Shown: piece after piece, positions 45,265-55,839 of the stretch
Position numbering within the stretch: the stretch's first letter is position 1
Layout of the letters: each line of letters begins with the position of its first letter
Assembly (NCBI RefSeq): GCF_036785885.1
Contig: NC_092329.1
Location: 9,936,001-10,000,000, forward strand
Direction of reading: 5' to 3'
Origin: Coffea arabica
Taxonomy: Eukaryota; Streptophyta; Magnoliopsida; Gentianales; Rubiaceae
Length of the DNA stretch: 64,000 nucleotides
Program-made: the position numbers and the translations under genes
The notes under the pieces: model-generated
Database searches by the model: none
What the model saw: the letters and a program-made list of their open reading frames with translations, nothing else
What the model was told of the DNA's origin: nothing

Positions 45265-46330
45265 GGGACTTCTACCAACTTTTCTGTTTTGAAGATGAAT
45301 AAATCCAAAGAGAAAAATTGATTGACTTTTTCATCTATCACCTCTCGAGACAATATGAAAATTTCCAATGGAAGAGTTGTTTTTACCCAGAGAAGAAATA
45401 TAGTTTTGGTCCTAAATGTTTAGCACCTGTGTGATTTTGATATCTAAAATTTTCGATAAAAATAAATCTGGTTTTCAATATGTAGAATTTGGACAATTTT
45501 AGTCCGTAAGATTTCAATAAAACTAATAACGCACAGTCACATGTCCGTTAAATTGAATTCAAAAATGAAAAAGGAAAGTAACAAATAACTTTACATAAGA
45601 ACATTATGAACTAATAACTCATCTACTAACACTGGAGTAACTAATTAATCACAACAAAGGGAAAAAAAAAAGAGAGAAGAAATTAGTTAAACTACACAGT
45701 TCAAACCAATCAAAGTACCTAACTCATATATCCAGAACTCATTTTCACTCTCTATTCCAACCCCACTCCCCCTTAAGCAAAAAAATCCCTACAGGTTTTT
45801 GTATATAATTTCACAAATTTCTTTATTTTATTTCTATTTTTGTGGTTAATTAATTACTCACGTGTCATCACATAAGTTAATATTCTTATTGTCTAAAGTC
45901 AGGTGCTTTTTTATTCTCTTTTTTTAATTCAATCTAGTGAACATGTGACTGCAAATAACATGATTTCGTTAGTAATTAGGGAAAATCCGTCAATTACACT
46001 AAATTTGCTTCAATTGGAAATATTGGGAACCATATTTATTTTTGCTGAAAGTTAGGAACTAAAATTACACTGGTGCCAAACATTGGAGAGGTCTAAATTC
46101 ACACAAGTGCGAAACACTAGGAACTAAAACTTTTTTTTCCTTTTCCTATCAGTATGAAATAACCCTAAGTTGGTTCACCACATCTTAATTAGTCGATGCA
46201 ATCGTGAATAAACTTGTGTTCTTGGACACTCTAGTCTCATAAAGACTGCTAACCTTGTGCATAAATGTAGCCTGCACATGCATTAGCTGAGGGCATGTGA
46301 AGCACTCTTAATACCTAGGATGGTTGACAT
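45265..46330. repeat. Tandem duplication upstream of the WAK fragment, copy 2 with insertion
   Basis: Same order as copy 1, interrupted between about 45411 and 46130 by the element described next. Confidence 0.65.
45412..46130. mobile_element. About 720-bp MITE-like element in duplication copy 2
   Basis: The left end AGTTTTGGTCCTAAATGTTT, continuing to a GTGTGATTTTGA segment, pairs with the right end read on the other strand as GTTTTAGTTCCTAGTGTTTC, continuing to GTGTGAATTTAG. The paralogous copy 1 lacks it. The interior is AT-rich and non-coding. I could not fix the target duplication. Confidence 0.65.
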
Positions 46331-46742
46331 ACAATTGAACGCAGTCGTCAAGATTCCAATTGGATTGTAGATATCTCTATGGGAATTATTGAGAATAATT
46401 AGATAGATTGCTAATTGCAGAAAGAATGAAAGGAAGTGATAGAAGCAGAAGCAAGAAGCAAGAATAATAGGGAAGGAAGAAAGGAAGAAGAAGATGAAAG
46501 AAAGAAACAGATATGGAAGAACATTCAATGCAAAAGGATTGGGACATTCATTCACTCCGTAGCTGATTACAACTTCCTCATACAATGGATATTTATAGGC
46601 TAGTATACTCTCTTCCATTTATATGGAAGAACTAACTGCTGTAACAACAAACCTAACCAATTGATACAATTGAAATTTAACTATTGGCTAATATATGATT
46701 GCTACTGTATCCTCTGATGAAGCTTGATTCTTTTTGCTAACA
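46325..46742 (-). mobile_element. Possible solo LTR of about 420 bp
   Basis: Read on the minus strand it begins TGTTAGCAAAAAG, contains a TATA-like CCTATAAATATCC, and ends GTATGTCA. The open frame at 46283-46618 lies inside and is low-complexity (Phe/Leu/Ser). No matching 5-bp target duplication was found and no partner LTR is in the window. Confidence 0.45.
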
Positions 46743-46764
46743 CAACAAATGAAAAACTGGTTGT

Positions 46765-46851
46765 TGGTCTATGATTTCGAGCATGATTTGCTTATGGTGT
46801 TTACTGTAGAAGTTGTCACAGTAGCCTCGGACGTCTTCGAGTGGTTCGTTG
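46765..46851. repeat. Duplicated spacer, copy B left part, ending in the target duplication
   Basis: Pairs with 43575-43680. Its last nine bases (GGTTCGTTG, 46843-46851) face TGTTGGTTG at 52804-52812 across the inserted element. Confidence 0.65.
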
Positions 46852-48687
46852 GGATTTGGGGCAGGGACGGTCATTACAAAGACTGTCCCTGAATGGTTCC
46901 CTCACAAAACTTAAGAAGTGGTTATTATGCATACACGTCGACAGGCAGAAAGAAGGCATCAAAACGACACCATCTAATTAGCAAGTTTCAAAAAAAAAAA
47001 ATATCAATTTCGGAAACACCAATATAAATGGTGTTATATGGGAACAGGATTGTTAAAATATGAAATTTGAATTCAAAACTGATTTTGAAAACAATCCCGG
47101 GAAAACCTTGACAAAAAAAAGGCTTTCATTTTAGTTCTTCGAAGGTATAGTGGAAAGAGAAGAATGGTAAGAAATAACTATCTATCTCCAGAGAAGAGAG
47201 GGCAAAAATAGCAAATACAGATTTGTGTACCAAATTAGGGTTAGAAAGTCTTGCTGTGGTGGGTTTTAAATGTTGATAATTTGGACCTCCACCCATATCT
47301 GGGACGGCAAGGGTACAAGCAAATATAAACACCGAAGCAATCATAGTATTTGCATTGACATCGCTTCCAAGAAGTGATTTAAACTAGAAAAGGCTATTGC
47401 AGTTGTAGCATACAATAATGGCCAAGACAGTAGACATTATAACGGGGTGAGCAAATAGTTACAACAATGCGGCGGAGATTGATGAAGGTAATGATGTTGA
47501 TTATCATATGAATTGGATAGAAATTGTAGTGGTAGCAATGTTAGCAGAAACTAATATTTTAATGAAAAAGAAGTTATGCTCTGTTTTTTCAGCATGTCTG
47601 TCTGATTGTAGACATTGTTACCCAGGAAGAACAGTGCGCTCATTTGTATGTACAAGTGGAAAAATCATTGCTATCATAATAGTTAATATATAAGTGTTGT
47701 TAATGGGATTAAATCCTAGATATGTAGCTGTAAGATAACAAATAGCAAATATATACATGTGGTGTCTATATGCAACGTTAGAAAATATTCACAATGTGTT
47801 TCATGAGTATTACATTGAGTTTTGGTATATGTACAAGTATGTCTTGTTAGAGCACTATTTAGTCATCATGTTGCTATATGATAATTTTAAGAGCAACACA
47901 CGTGGTTAGAATTATTATAATAATGGTTACGTTGTACATACTAGGGTATTCTGTTGCATAATCGGATTGAGAGACACCATAATTTGTACATTATAGTTGC
48001 CTCTTCTCTTACTTGTGTTTTCTATGAAAAATTTTTATTTTATTATACAACAGTTCTTTTGTGATTCTATTATCTCGTTGTTCCTATATATATATGCCAC
48101 ATGTTTGGATATTCTTTGCTAGATAGTTTCTTTTGTAATGCATAACAATCATCTGTAGTTGCCTCTATGCAAGTTTGCTTGTCCTTTGGAAAGATTCTTC
48201 CAATTATATATATTTAATATTACGGGTACAAAATTAAACTCTAATTGTTAGAATTTTCCCCTGCATGATTTGGCATATTAATTAGGCATGAGAAGAGTAG
48301 ATCTGAACAGAGAGCAGTAGTTTTTTTTCGCCTATTCTTCTTGATGGCTGAAAGAGGTAGCATACACTAGTAGCTCAAGAGTAAAGCAGTTTTTGAGGAA
48401 TGAATTATAGTCCTCATTTCTTCTGCATCCTGTTTTGGTTTATTTGGGCTTATCTCTTTTGATTCTAGTCGGATTTAGATTCTTAGGATGTCCAATTTCT
48501 TAATTGATAGTTTTGATTCAGTTGTCATGAGTCCTTAACTGCAATGCACTATAACTTATTTTAGAGTTTTGATTCTACATGGTCTAAGATAGCATGTACA
48601 AGATATGCATGCAATTATACACTCTGTTATGGAATGTTTACATAATGTTGATGAATTTATACACTCTAAACAAATGAAATTCATGTA

Positions 48688-48837
48688 GTGGAATACTTGA
48701 AATGGACAAAAGACGAGCCTTGGCAAATTGGAATGGAGTTTCATATAGAAGACAAAGCGTATAATTTCTACAATAAATATAGATTTGCCACGAAATTTAG
48801 TGTTCGATAGGACTACTTAAACAAAGACAAGAATGTA
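48688..48837 (+). pseudogene. FAR1 DNA-binding domain fragment
   Basis: A 40-codon open stretch encodes KWTKDEPWQIGMEFHIEDKA then YNFYNKYRFATKFSVR, the N-terminal half of a FAR1 domain (pattern GMEF, AYNFYN-YA, GFSVR). It ends at TAG 48808-48810, with a plausible read-on (DYLNKDKN). FAR1 domains occur in FHY3/FAR1 transcription factors and in the Mutator-like transposases they came from. Its place in a Mutator-like element favours a transposase origin. There is no start codon in frame and no continuation. Confidence 0.65.
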
Positions 48838-50929
48838 GTTACCACATGTTGGAGCTAAAGTTGGAGCATAACTATGTGTTGCTAAGATGGCTCTCAATTG
48901 CCGGCACCATCTTGGGAGAAAGAGAACAAAACAAGTTGTATGGAGTTCGGGCGTTAAGTTCAAAATTTTAAAGGTAGTGCTCCAAGCATTTGTAATTCTT
49001 CGGACAAATGTACTATTTGATTCCAAAATTGAGACCATTTCCTGCATTCTTAGAATTTAGTTGATTTTAGCACTTTTATATCTGTATTCAAAAATTTCAC
49101 AAACTGTTATAATATATAAAAAAAATTGGACAGTTCCCAATTGGTAGAGGTCAATTATTATTCAGCATGTTTGCTGTAACCATACAAATTATAGAGTAAA
49201 CTATGTGAATGCTGGGCAATATTGCTATTATTCACTTTCCTGCCCACTGTTTACTTTTCAGATTGTTGATTAAATTAGCGAATCGTGTCATGGATAGTAT
49301 AATGCTATTTCAATAAGTTGTTAGACACAGTGCATGACATGTACAACTAAACAATAACTATGTGAAGTTCTATCTAGTGTTGATATGGGTCACAGACATA
49401 GTAATTGCATCACTGTTATGAGAAATTACAAATAGTTACCTATGTCTTATAACTTATTGGTAAGCCATTACACCTTTGAGGAATGATTGTACTCAATGGC
49501 ATACAACCTTTGCCAGTAATGATTTTCATAAGATATGTAAGGATAAGAAAGTGCCACGTGACTATGAGTCAATAATAATTGAGATGTACAAGTAATAATT
49601 GTATATAACATCTATGTCACTTAAACATACAAGCAGTTGAAATTGAGTTACTACCTGTTACAAAACTAGAACATCCTCTAAAGAGATCTGGAGTAGGGAT
49701 AGTTGTCAAATCAACCGTCCTTGAACGGCATAACTCTCTTTGCACAAATTGTAACTCCTCCTTAACTACTTATACATCTTTATAACAGAGATGTGATACT
49801 TTGTTATTGTTCATATGGGTCTCATATGTAATAATTGTGTCTTTGTTGTTAAGTTTTACAAGTAGTTTACATAAAGTTATACCTTGTTCAAAAAATATTA
49901 TATCGTTTAGAATGGTTGTTACTGACAACTGTTGGTGCCCAAGATCCCCATCAAAGATGGCTACCAGTCCTCATCTTCCAACAGAATTTGAGAAATGCTG
50001 AGTCTAACCATATTTACAGTAGTAGAAAATATGCATAATATATAACCATGAGTTAGCATGATGAACTAGAAATCGACTCATCGATAACAATCTGATGAGA
50101 ATGGCGTTCGGCCACTATGTACATGTTGGCCAAAGTTGTTGTTTGAGGCATCGGTAAATCAACCATATAGAATTTAGAGAGAATTAAAAAATTGTTACAA
50201 ATTATTAAATATTATTCATATTCATATTGATTGAATTTGCAAATTGTAGAAAGTGGACAAAGAATGAATGTAACATTGTCTGAACTGATTGTAAGATAAT
50301 GTCAACTATTTGTATAAGTACATAATAGATACGTGATTATTATGCATGAAACCCACAGAAACAGCTGCTAAATTTATCACACTTATATTGTGAATTTGTA
50401 CAAGCAATTAATAAGGAGTTACAACTTGTTTAGGTAATGTTACAATGATCAGAAACAATTTATTTCATTTTAAATTAGGAATCCTAAATTGCTTGGCTCC
50501 AGATGCTCCCACATCTATGCCCTTATCATCGTTTTCATCAGAATCATCTTCTTCGGCATCTTTGTCATCATCCCCTTCTTTTTCATATTCATATTCAGAA
50601 TTTTTGTCCCTTGATTCTAGATTTACAACCTTTGTTTCCTGTAGTGATTTTTTCCCTTTATTCGTTGATTTGGGCTTGTTGGATGATGCTTTGGCCTTGG
50701 TATGCAAAGTATCTTCAATCTTTAGAATCCTCTATGACATTTGGTAGCCAAATTAAACAACTCCTAAGCTAGCACTTCTCCAATCTCAATCTTCTTCACG
50801 TCATCCGTAACAATTTTGGACCAAAAATAAGATAATTTGTTTAATTGCTTAAGATTTTTACCCAGCATTCATAAAACACTATAAAATCATGATAAGTACA
50901 TTTAACCTAATACATACATATTAAAACCT

Positions 50930-51770
50930 ACATTAATCCAATCAATTTTAATCCCATAGATTGGTACTATAGAAATAGGTACTAGTTTACAAACATGGGA
51001 TAACAAACTATCAATTTAATAGTGTGTGCACTTTTCTCTTTCTTTTATTTATTTCCCTTCCACTGTAAATCCCACCAACCTTGCTTTAACATGATTATGT
51101 TAATTGATTATTAAGTTACAATTGAATGAAAGTGTTTGTCTAGTGTCACTATTTATTCACTGATAATAATAGTTATCCAACATGATATACAGATCTTGTA
51201 ACCATTTTCTACAACTAAGGCACAGTAAACACTATGGACATTCAGTCTAACACATAAATTAGAATCTATACTTATACCAATTGACTTTTAAACAATCCAC
51301 TCCAACTACTAGACTGCTATTGTATGAACAGGTACCAACTTTCAAACACAAGATAACAACCACTATTAATGTTCAATATGTGCACTTTCCTCCCTGCCTT
51401 CCTTTTATTTTTTTCCCTTCATTGTGACCTTTCTTTAACATCATTATGTTAATTGATTACTAATTATTACATGAATATATTTTTCACTATCACTATGTAT
51501 TCACAAAAAGTAATAGGTGTCCAACATAATGTAAGGACACACTGCTAATAAAACATCTTGTAACTCTTTTATTACACTAAGTGGGTCACATTCAACAAGA
51601 TGTACATTTGACCTAACACATACAAATTGACATTTACATTCATACCAATCAAGTTTGAAGTAATTTACTTCAACTACTACACTGCTATAGTATGATTGAC
51701 TAGTAATTTTCAAACATGAGGTACTACCCATCGAAGTCTAATAGTGTATGCACTTTCCTCCCTCTTCTAG
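50930..51770. repeat. Tandem duplication with about 355-bp period inside the 6-kb element
   Basis: The set CAAACA-G-(A/G)-TAACAA or equivalent, then TATGTGCACTTT-CTCC, then CAT-ATTATGTTAATTGATTA, recurs near 50990, 51345 and 51712. Two full diverged units and the start of a third are seen. Confidence 0.65.
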
Positions 51771-52803
51771 CTTATATGCATAGTCGGTAGGCCATCTTGT
51801 AATTTATCATAACTTTTTCACTTTTCTTACCTTTACTCTTAATGTATATCTCATACTACTTCAATGTAATCTGTCATAAACACCCAGTAATGCTATGCAC
51901 ATCATAAGGCGTCCCTGCTTATCCACCCATACAGAACAAAAAAATTTTTGACTTCAAAATTTCCTTGTTATTTTATCAACTAAAATCTCCCGTACCCATT
52001 TAGTTCATATAATGATTACACTATTGCTATTAATGAGAGAGTTACGACCCCTGTTTATCCCGTCCTAACAACTCCTTCTACTAATTGGTTTGGAAGTTAT
52101 CCTTTTCTTTTTTGCAAACACTTGGTGTGGAAAATTTTTCTCTACTTTACTCTCCCATATGGGCCATGACTAGATCTGATTTCTAACATACATAGGGTTT
52201 CCACAACCATGATATAAAATCATGGGATGCCATTCACCAAACAATGAAAATTATGTCATTGGCTTGCAATATTGTTACTTGAAGGGTTTACGTAGATGCA
52301 ATTGGTTGTCATTGCTTCGGACTCCATCATCTTTAGCTTCATTGTTCGGTCCTGATCTTCCACAAGCCTTTATAGACATTAGGCCTCCAAGACTTTCTCC
52401 TTCAATAGGTAGTTCTTCCTTTTCCTAAGTATATTTTGACTGCTTTTCTTCCGTCCCTTGTCTACCACTTTCCTACTCACTGATTGTATTTTGCCTTAGT
52501 TCTAAAGTTGTGGATGAATATTGACAACTTTTTGGAGGGAGACTAAAAAGAGTTCTTCGTTTGAAGAATTGAAATGAATAGTCATAGCGAGTCAATTTGG
52601 GCGGGATTTTGTGGAATAGAGTTTCAATGGTTGGTAACGGAGGCGTTAGCTCACACATGCTTTTTAGTAATTTTTTCCCTGCTCACTAATCAAAGTGACA
52701 CCGTTGTGAACCTTGTCAATGTGGATTGATAATGGCCACTTCTTCAGTTTTGTGAGGGGACCGTTAAGGGACGGTCTTTTTGATAACTGTCCCTACCCCA
52801 AAT

Positions 52804-53011
52804 CTGTTGGTTGCTCATGCTACAAGTCTACGACATAACAAAGCTATCAAGGAAAGATTTCCAAGTCCACCCTAGTCTTCCTATTTATTCATGTTTTTTT
52901 TTAAAATTATTAACCATACTTTGTACATGATTTTCACTTGATATGCGTGAAAATTCACAAATCTGTTTTTGGATGCAATGTATGTCATGAAAGTAATTAA
53001 GATATATGTTT
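52804..53011. repeat. Duplicated spacer, copy B right part
   Basis: Begins with the right target duplication and matches 43683-43866 up to AATTAAGATATATG. Confidence 0.7.
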
Positions 53012-53490
53012 GTAATGCACATCTTCTAATATTTAGTCTGTGGAAACCAATATTTTAGTGATTGTGTGTCAGTGTATTTCTCTCTAAAATTCATTCTCTC
53101 TTTCTTCTCTTTAAGGCTCTCTAACAAAAATGGCCTTCAGATCTGATCTTTCTCCATAGGAGGGAACCTTTTTCTATACCTTTTATTTGCCTTTTTAAAA
53201 TAAATTCCCTCTAGCAAGGAATTTTCTTTGCTAGCATTTCTTGGTAAGTATTTCTTCTCTCCTAATTTTTTCTAGTGAAAATTTTATTCTATCCTAGGAT
53301 TTCCCTTGTAAGAAATATTTTCATTTTTTTCTCTTTTTTTGCTATGAGATTTGAGATTTCATATGGTTTCCTAGATTTGAAAATTTTCACATCTACCATG
53401 TTAGCTAAATTTCTCCTTGGGCTTCAATCATTTTTTAACAAATGTTATTTTTAAAAACAAGCACAAATCTTTTGAGTTATAGTGATTCAC
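53012..53490. other. Spacer with a direct repeat shared with 55733-55860
   Basis: About 100 bp at 53350-53450 (AGATTTCATAT...CACATCT-C-ATG...AGCTAAATTTCTC-TTG) recurs at 55745-55840 on the other side of LINE 3 and the MITE. No gene seen. Confidence 0.5.
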
Positions 53491-53499
53491 CTGGATGCA

Positions 53500-55300
53500 T
53501 GGAAGATGTTTTGGATATTTAATGTTTTTGTGGAGCTAGACGGATATGGGCCAGAAATTTCATTGGTTAAGTTGGGGGGAGTTGTGCTGCCCACATCAGG
53601 AGGGTGGGATTGGAGTTCGTAGTTTGACGAAGGTATATGATGCTCTTTCCATTAAGTTTTGGTGGAACTTTCGGAAAAGGAGATCCCTATGGGCTGAATT
53701 TTAACAACAAAATATAGTAGAGAGGTGCACCCTTGTTTGGCAGAAGAGGGCTATTCAATTTCTTACACTTGGAAGAGGTTATGTTCGATTCAATAGTTGG
53801 CAGAAGAGCATATTTGTTGGGTCATCGGTGAGGGATCAATGGATTTCTGGCATGACAATTGGATGGGAACTGGGGCTATATGTCATCAGGTGGAAAATTT
53901 TCAAGATCGTGTTCTGTCAGATTTTGTCTTCCAAGCGCAATGGAATATGCGACTCCTTAATCAAGTTCTAGAGCCTGAGTTAGTTAGGCAAGTTGTGAAG
54001 ATTCCCCCTTCATCCACTCATAGCTCTGATAGGATGATGTGGGCTTTAACACAGAATGGTTCATTCTCGGTTTCTTCGGCTTACACGCTTGTTTCGCAGG
54101 CTTCTAATTATTCCTGGGTGGTTTCGCATGTGTGGCTGAAGGGGTTTCCTATCAAAATCTCCTTCTTTATGTTACGGTTGCTACGTTTGCATCTTCCCCT
54201 AATGGACCTGCTACATAGATTTGGGGTACAGGGTCCGTCTAAGTGTCATTGTTGTTCTAAGCCAGCAGATGACGAGGTTAATCACATATTTTTAACAGGG
54301 GATTTAGCTAAGGTGGTCAGGAATAGATTTGAGGGTGTCTTGGGATATTTGGATATGGTGTCCACATTGAGACATGTGCTGTTACGGTGGTAACTGCGTA
54401 AGGGGCACAACGTGTATCTCAGGTTCATTTATAGTACATTACCTATGCTCGTCTGTTGGGAGTTATGGAAAGCGAGAAACAGGGGACTGTTTGATGGAAG
54501 GAAGGTGGGGTGGACGGAGGTGGCAGATCAGGTATTTCAATAGTTATGTGAGTTACTACATTGTAATTTTCCGAAAATAGCATGTTCTTTCGTCTCTTGG
54601 GATGTTCTTCACTCTTCAGTGGTAGCTTTGAAAAGAACGGTTTCTATTTACCGATTACATGGTCGGCTCCTAGGGCAGGGTATAAGTTGAATTTGGATGG
54701 TTGTGCAAAGGGGAACCCAGGAGTTAGTGGGGGTGGGGGAGTTGTGCGAGATGGGGAAGGGAGATTTATCGTCGGTTATTCCTGTTTTTTTGGGTCATTG
54801 ACCAGTTTACACGCGGAGCTCAAGGCCACACTCTTTGGGGTGCTGCTCTTTGTTGCTCGAGGCTTACAAGACTTCCATGTTGAATCTGACTCACTTGTCT
54901 TGGTTCAAATACTCCAAGGGACACATGGTTGCCCTTGGAGACTCCAACGGGAGGTGGATGAATTACTCAGTTTCAAGCATCATTTCCGTGAGATAACCCA
55001 TTGCTATAGAGAGGTGAACAAACCTGCTGATTATCTAGCTAACCTTGGCACAAATTCGGAGCAAGAGGATGTTTTTGACAACTTTCGTTCTTTGCTGGCT
55101 ACTGTCCGTAGGGAGATCATCATGGACACTTTAGGTTTCCCTGATTTTCGTAGAAAATTACTATAGCTTAGCTAAAAATTTGTATTAAATAACTGTCATG
55201 TGAATATTTTCATGAGATTGGGTTTGTTGACAGGGAGTTTCGTCCATTTATAAGGGGAAACTCTGCCAAAATTTTTTAATAAAAAAACAGTAAATTAAAA
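53500..55300 (+). mobile_element. 5'-truncated LINE (LINE 3)
   Basis: Begins in the RT thumb/connector region (FHWLSWGELCCPHQEGGIGVR, about 53560) and runs through zf-RVT and RNase H to an A-rich end near 55290 (AATAAAAAAAC). It belongs to a LINE family different from LINES 1 and 2. No poly(A) of good length and no clear target duplication. Confidence 0.8.
53510..55166 (+). pseudogene. LINE 3 ORF2, zf-RVT and RNase H part
   Basis: Several frames. 53797-54393 encodes the connector and zf-RVT (FWHDNWMGTG, HVWLKGFPIKISFFMLRLL, CHCCSKPADDEVNHIF). A frame break near 54400 is followed by RNase H in 54582-55166 with the catalytic set LNLDGCAKGNPG, HAELKATL, VESDSLVLV and NKPADYLANLG all intact. The endonuclease and RT palm are missing. 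The RNase H block is open for 194 codons to the natural stop. Confidence 0.8.
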
Positions 55301-55302
55301 AA

Positions 55303-55710
55303 GGGTTAAATACCAAAAACCCCCCTATGGTTTGCCTAATGTTCACTTTACCTCCCTATGGTTTGGAAACCTACAATTTGACTCCCTGTCGTTTTAACTA
55401 AAGTGTATTTAACAGAATTTCTGTTAGATTTTCACTTTAGGTGAAACGACAGGGAGTTAAATTGTATATTTTCAAACCATAGGGAGGTAAAGTGTACATT
55501 TGACAAACCACAGGGGGGTTTTTGGTACTTAACCCAAAACCCTTATAGAGGGGCAATTTTGACATTTTCCTTTCAGACGTTAGTTTTGATGCTTTCCGTT
55601 AGACTTTTACTTTAGTTGAAATGACAGGGAGTCAAATTGTAGGTTTCCAAACCATAGGGAGGTAAAGTGAACATTTGGCAAACCACAGGGGGGTTTTTGG
55701 TATTTAACCC
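55303..55710. mobile_element. 408-bp MITE with a duplicated right arm and 9-bp target duplication
   Basis: The left end GGGTTAAATACCAAAAACCC is repeated, inverted, at the right end (to 55710) with almost no change. A second inverted arm ends at 55535 inside the element. ATTAAAAAA flanks both sides exactly (55294-55302 and 55711-55719). The 9-bp duplication suggests a Mutator-type relation. It encodes nothing. Confidence 0.85.
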
Positions 55711-55839
55711 ATTAAAAAATATCTATTTGCTCAATAGATAGACTAAGATTTCATATTATTTACTAGTTTTGGAATTTCTCACATCTCCTATGACAGCTAA
55801 ATTTCTCTTTGAGTTTTAAGCATTTTTATTAGATGATTG

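Larger units (their letters stand above)
46852..52803. mobile_element. 6-kb Mutator-like DNA element with long inverted ends
   Basis: The left end GGATTTGGGGCAGGGACGG and the following 140 bp (AAAGACTGTCCCT, CCCTCACAAAACT, GAAGTGG) return inverted at the right end, 52640-52803. A degenerate 9-bp target duplication flanks it (7 of 9 match), and the uninterrupted paralogous site exists at 43550-43866. The interior is AT-rich and mostly non-coding, with a FAR1-domain fragment and a tandem duplication. No transposase with a DDE core is readable, so it is non-autonomous or a decayed autonomous element. Confidence 0.75.

Noticed and set aside
46283..46618. 111-codon minus-strand ORF rich in Phe and Leu
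   Set aside because: Lies in an LTR-like sequence and has low complexity; no membrane protein family recognised.
50465..50707. Acidic minus-strand ORF (Asp/Glu-rich tail)
   Set aside because: No ATG, low complexity, no neighbouring exon; may be part of a decayed transposase but not supportable.
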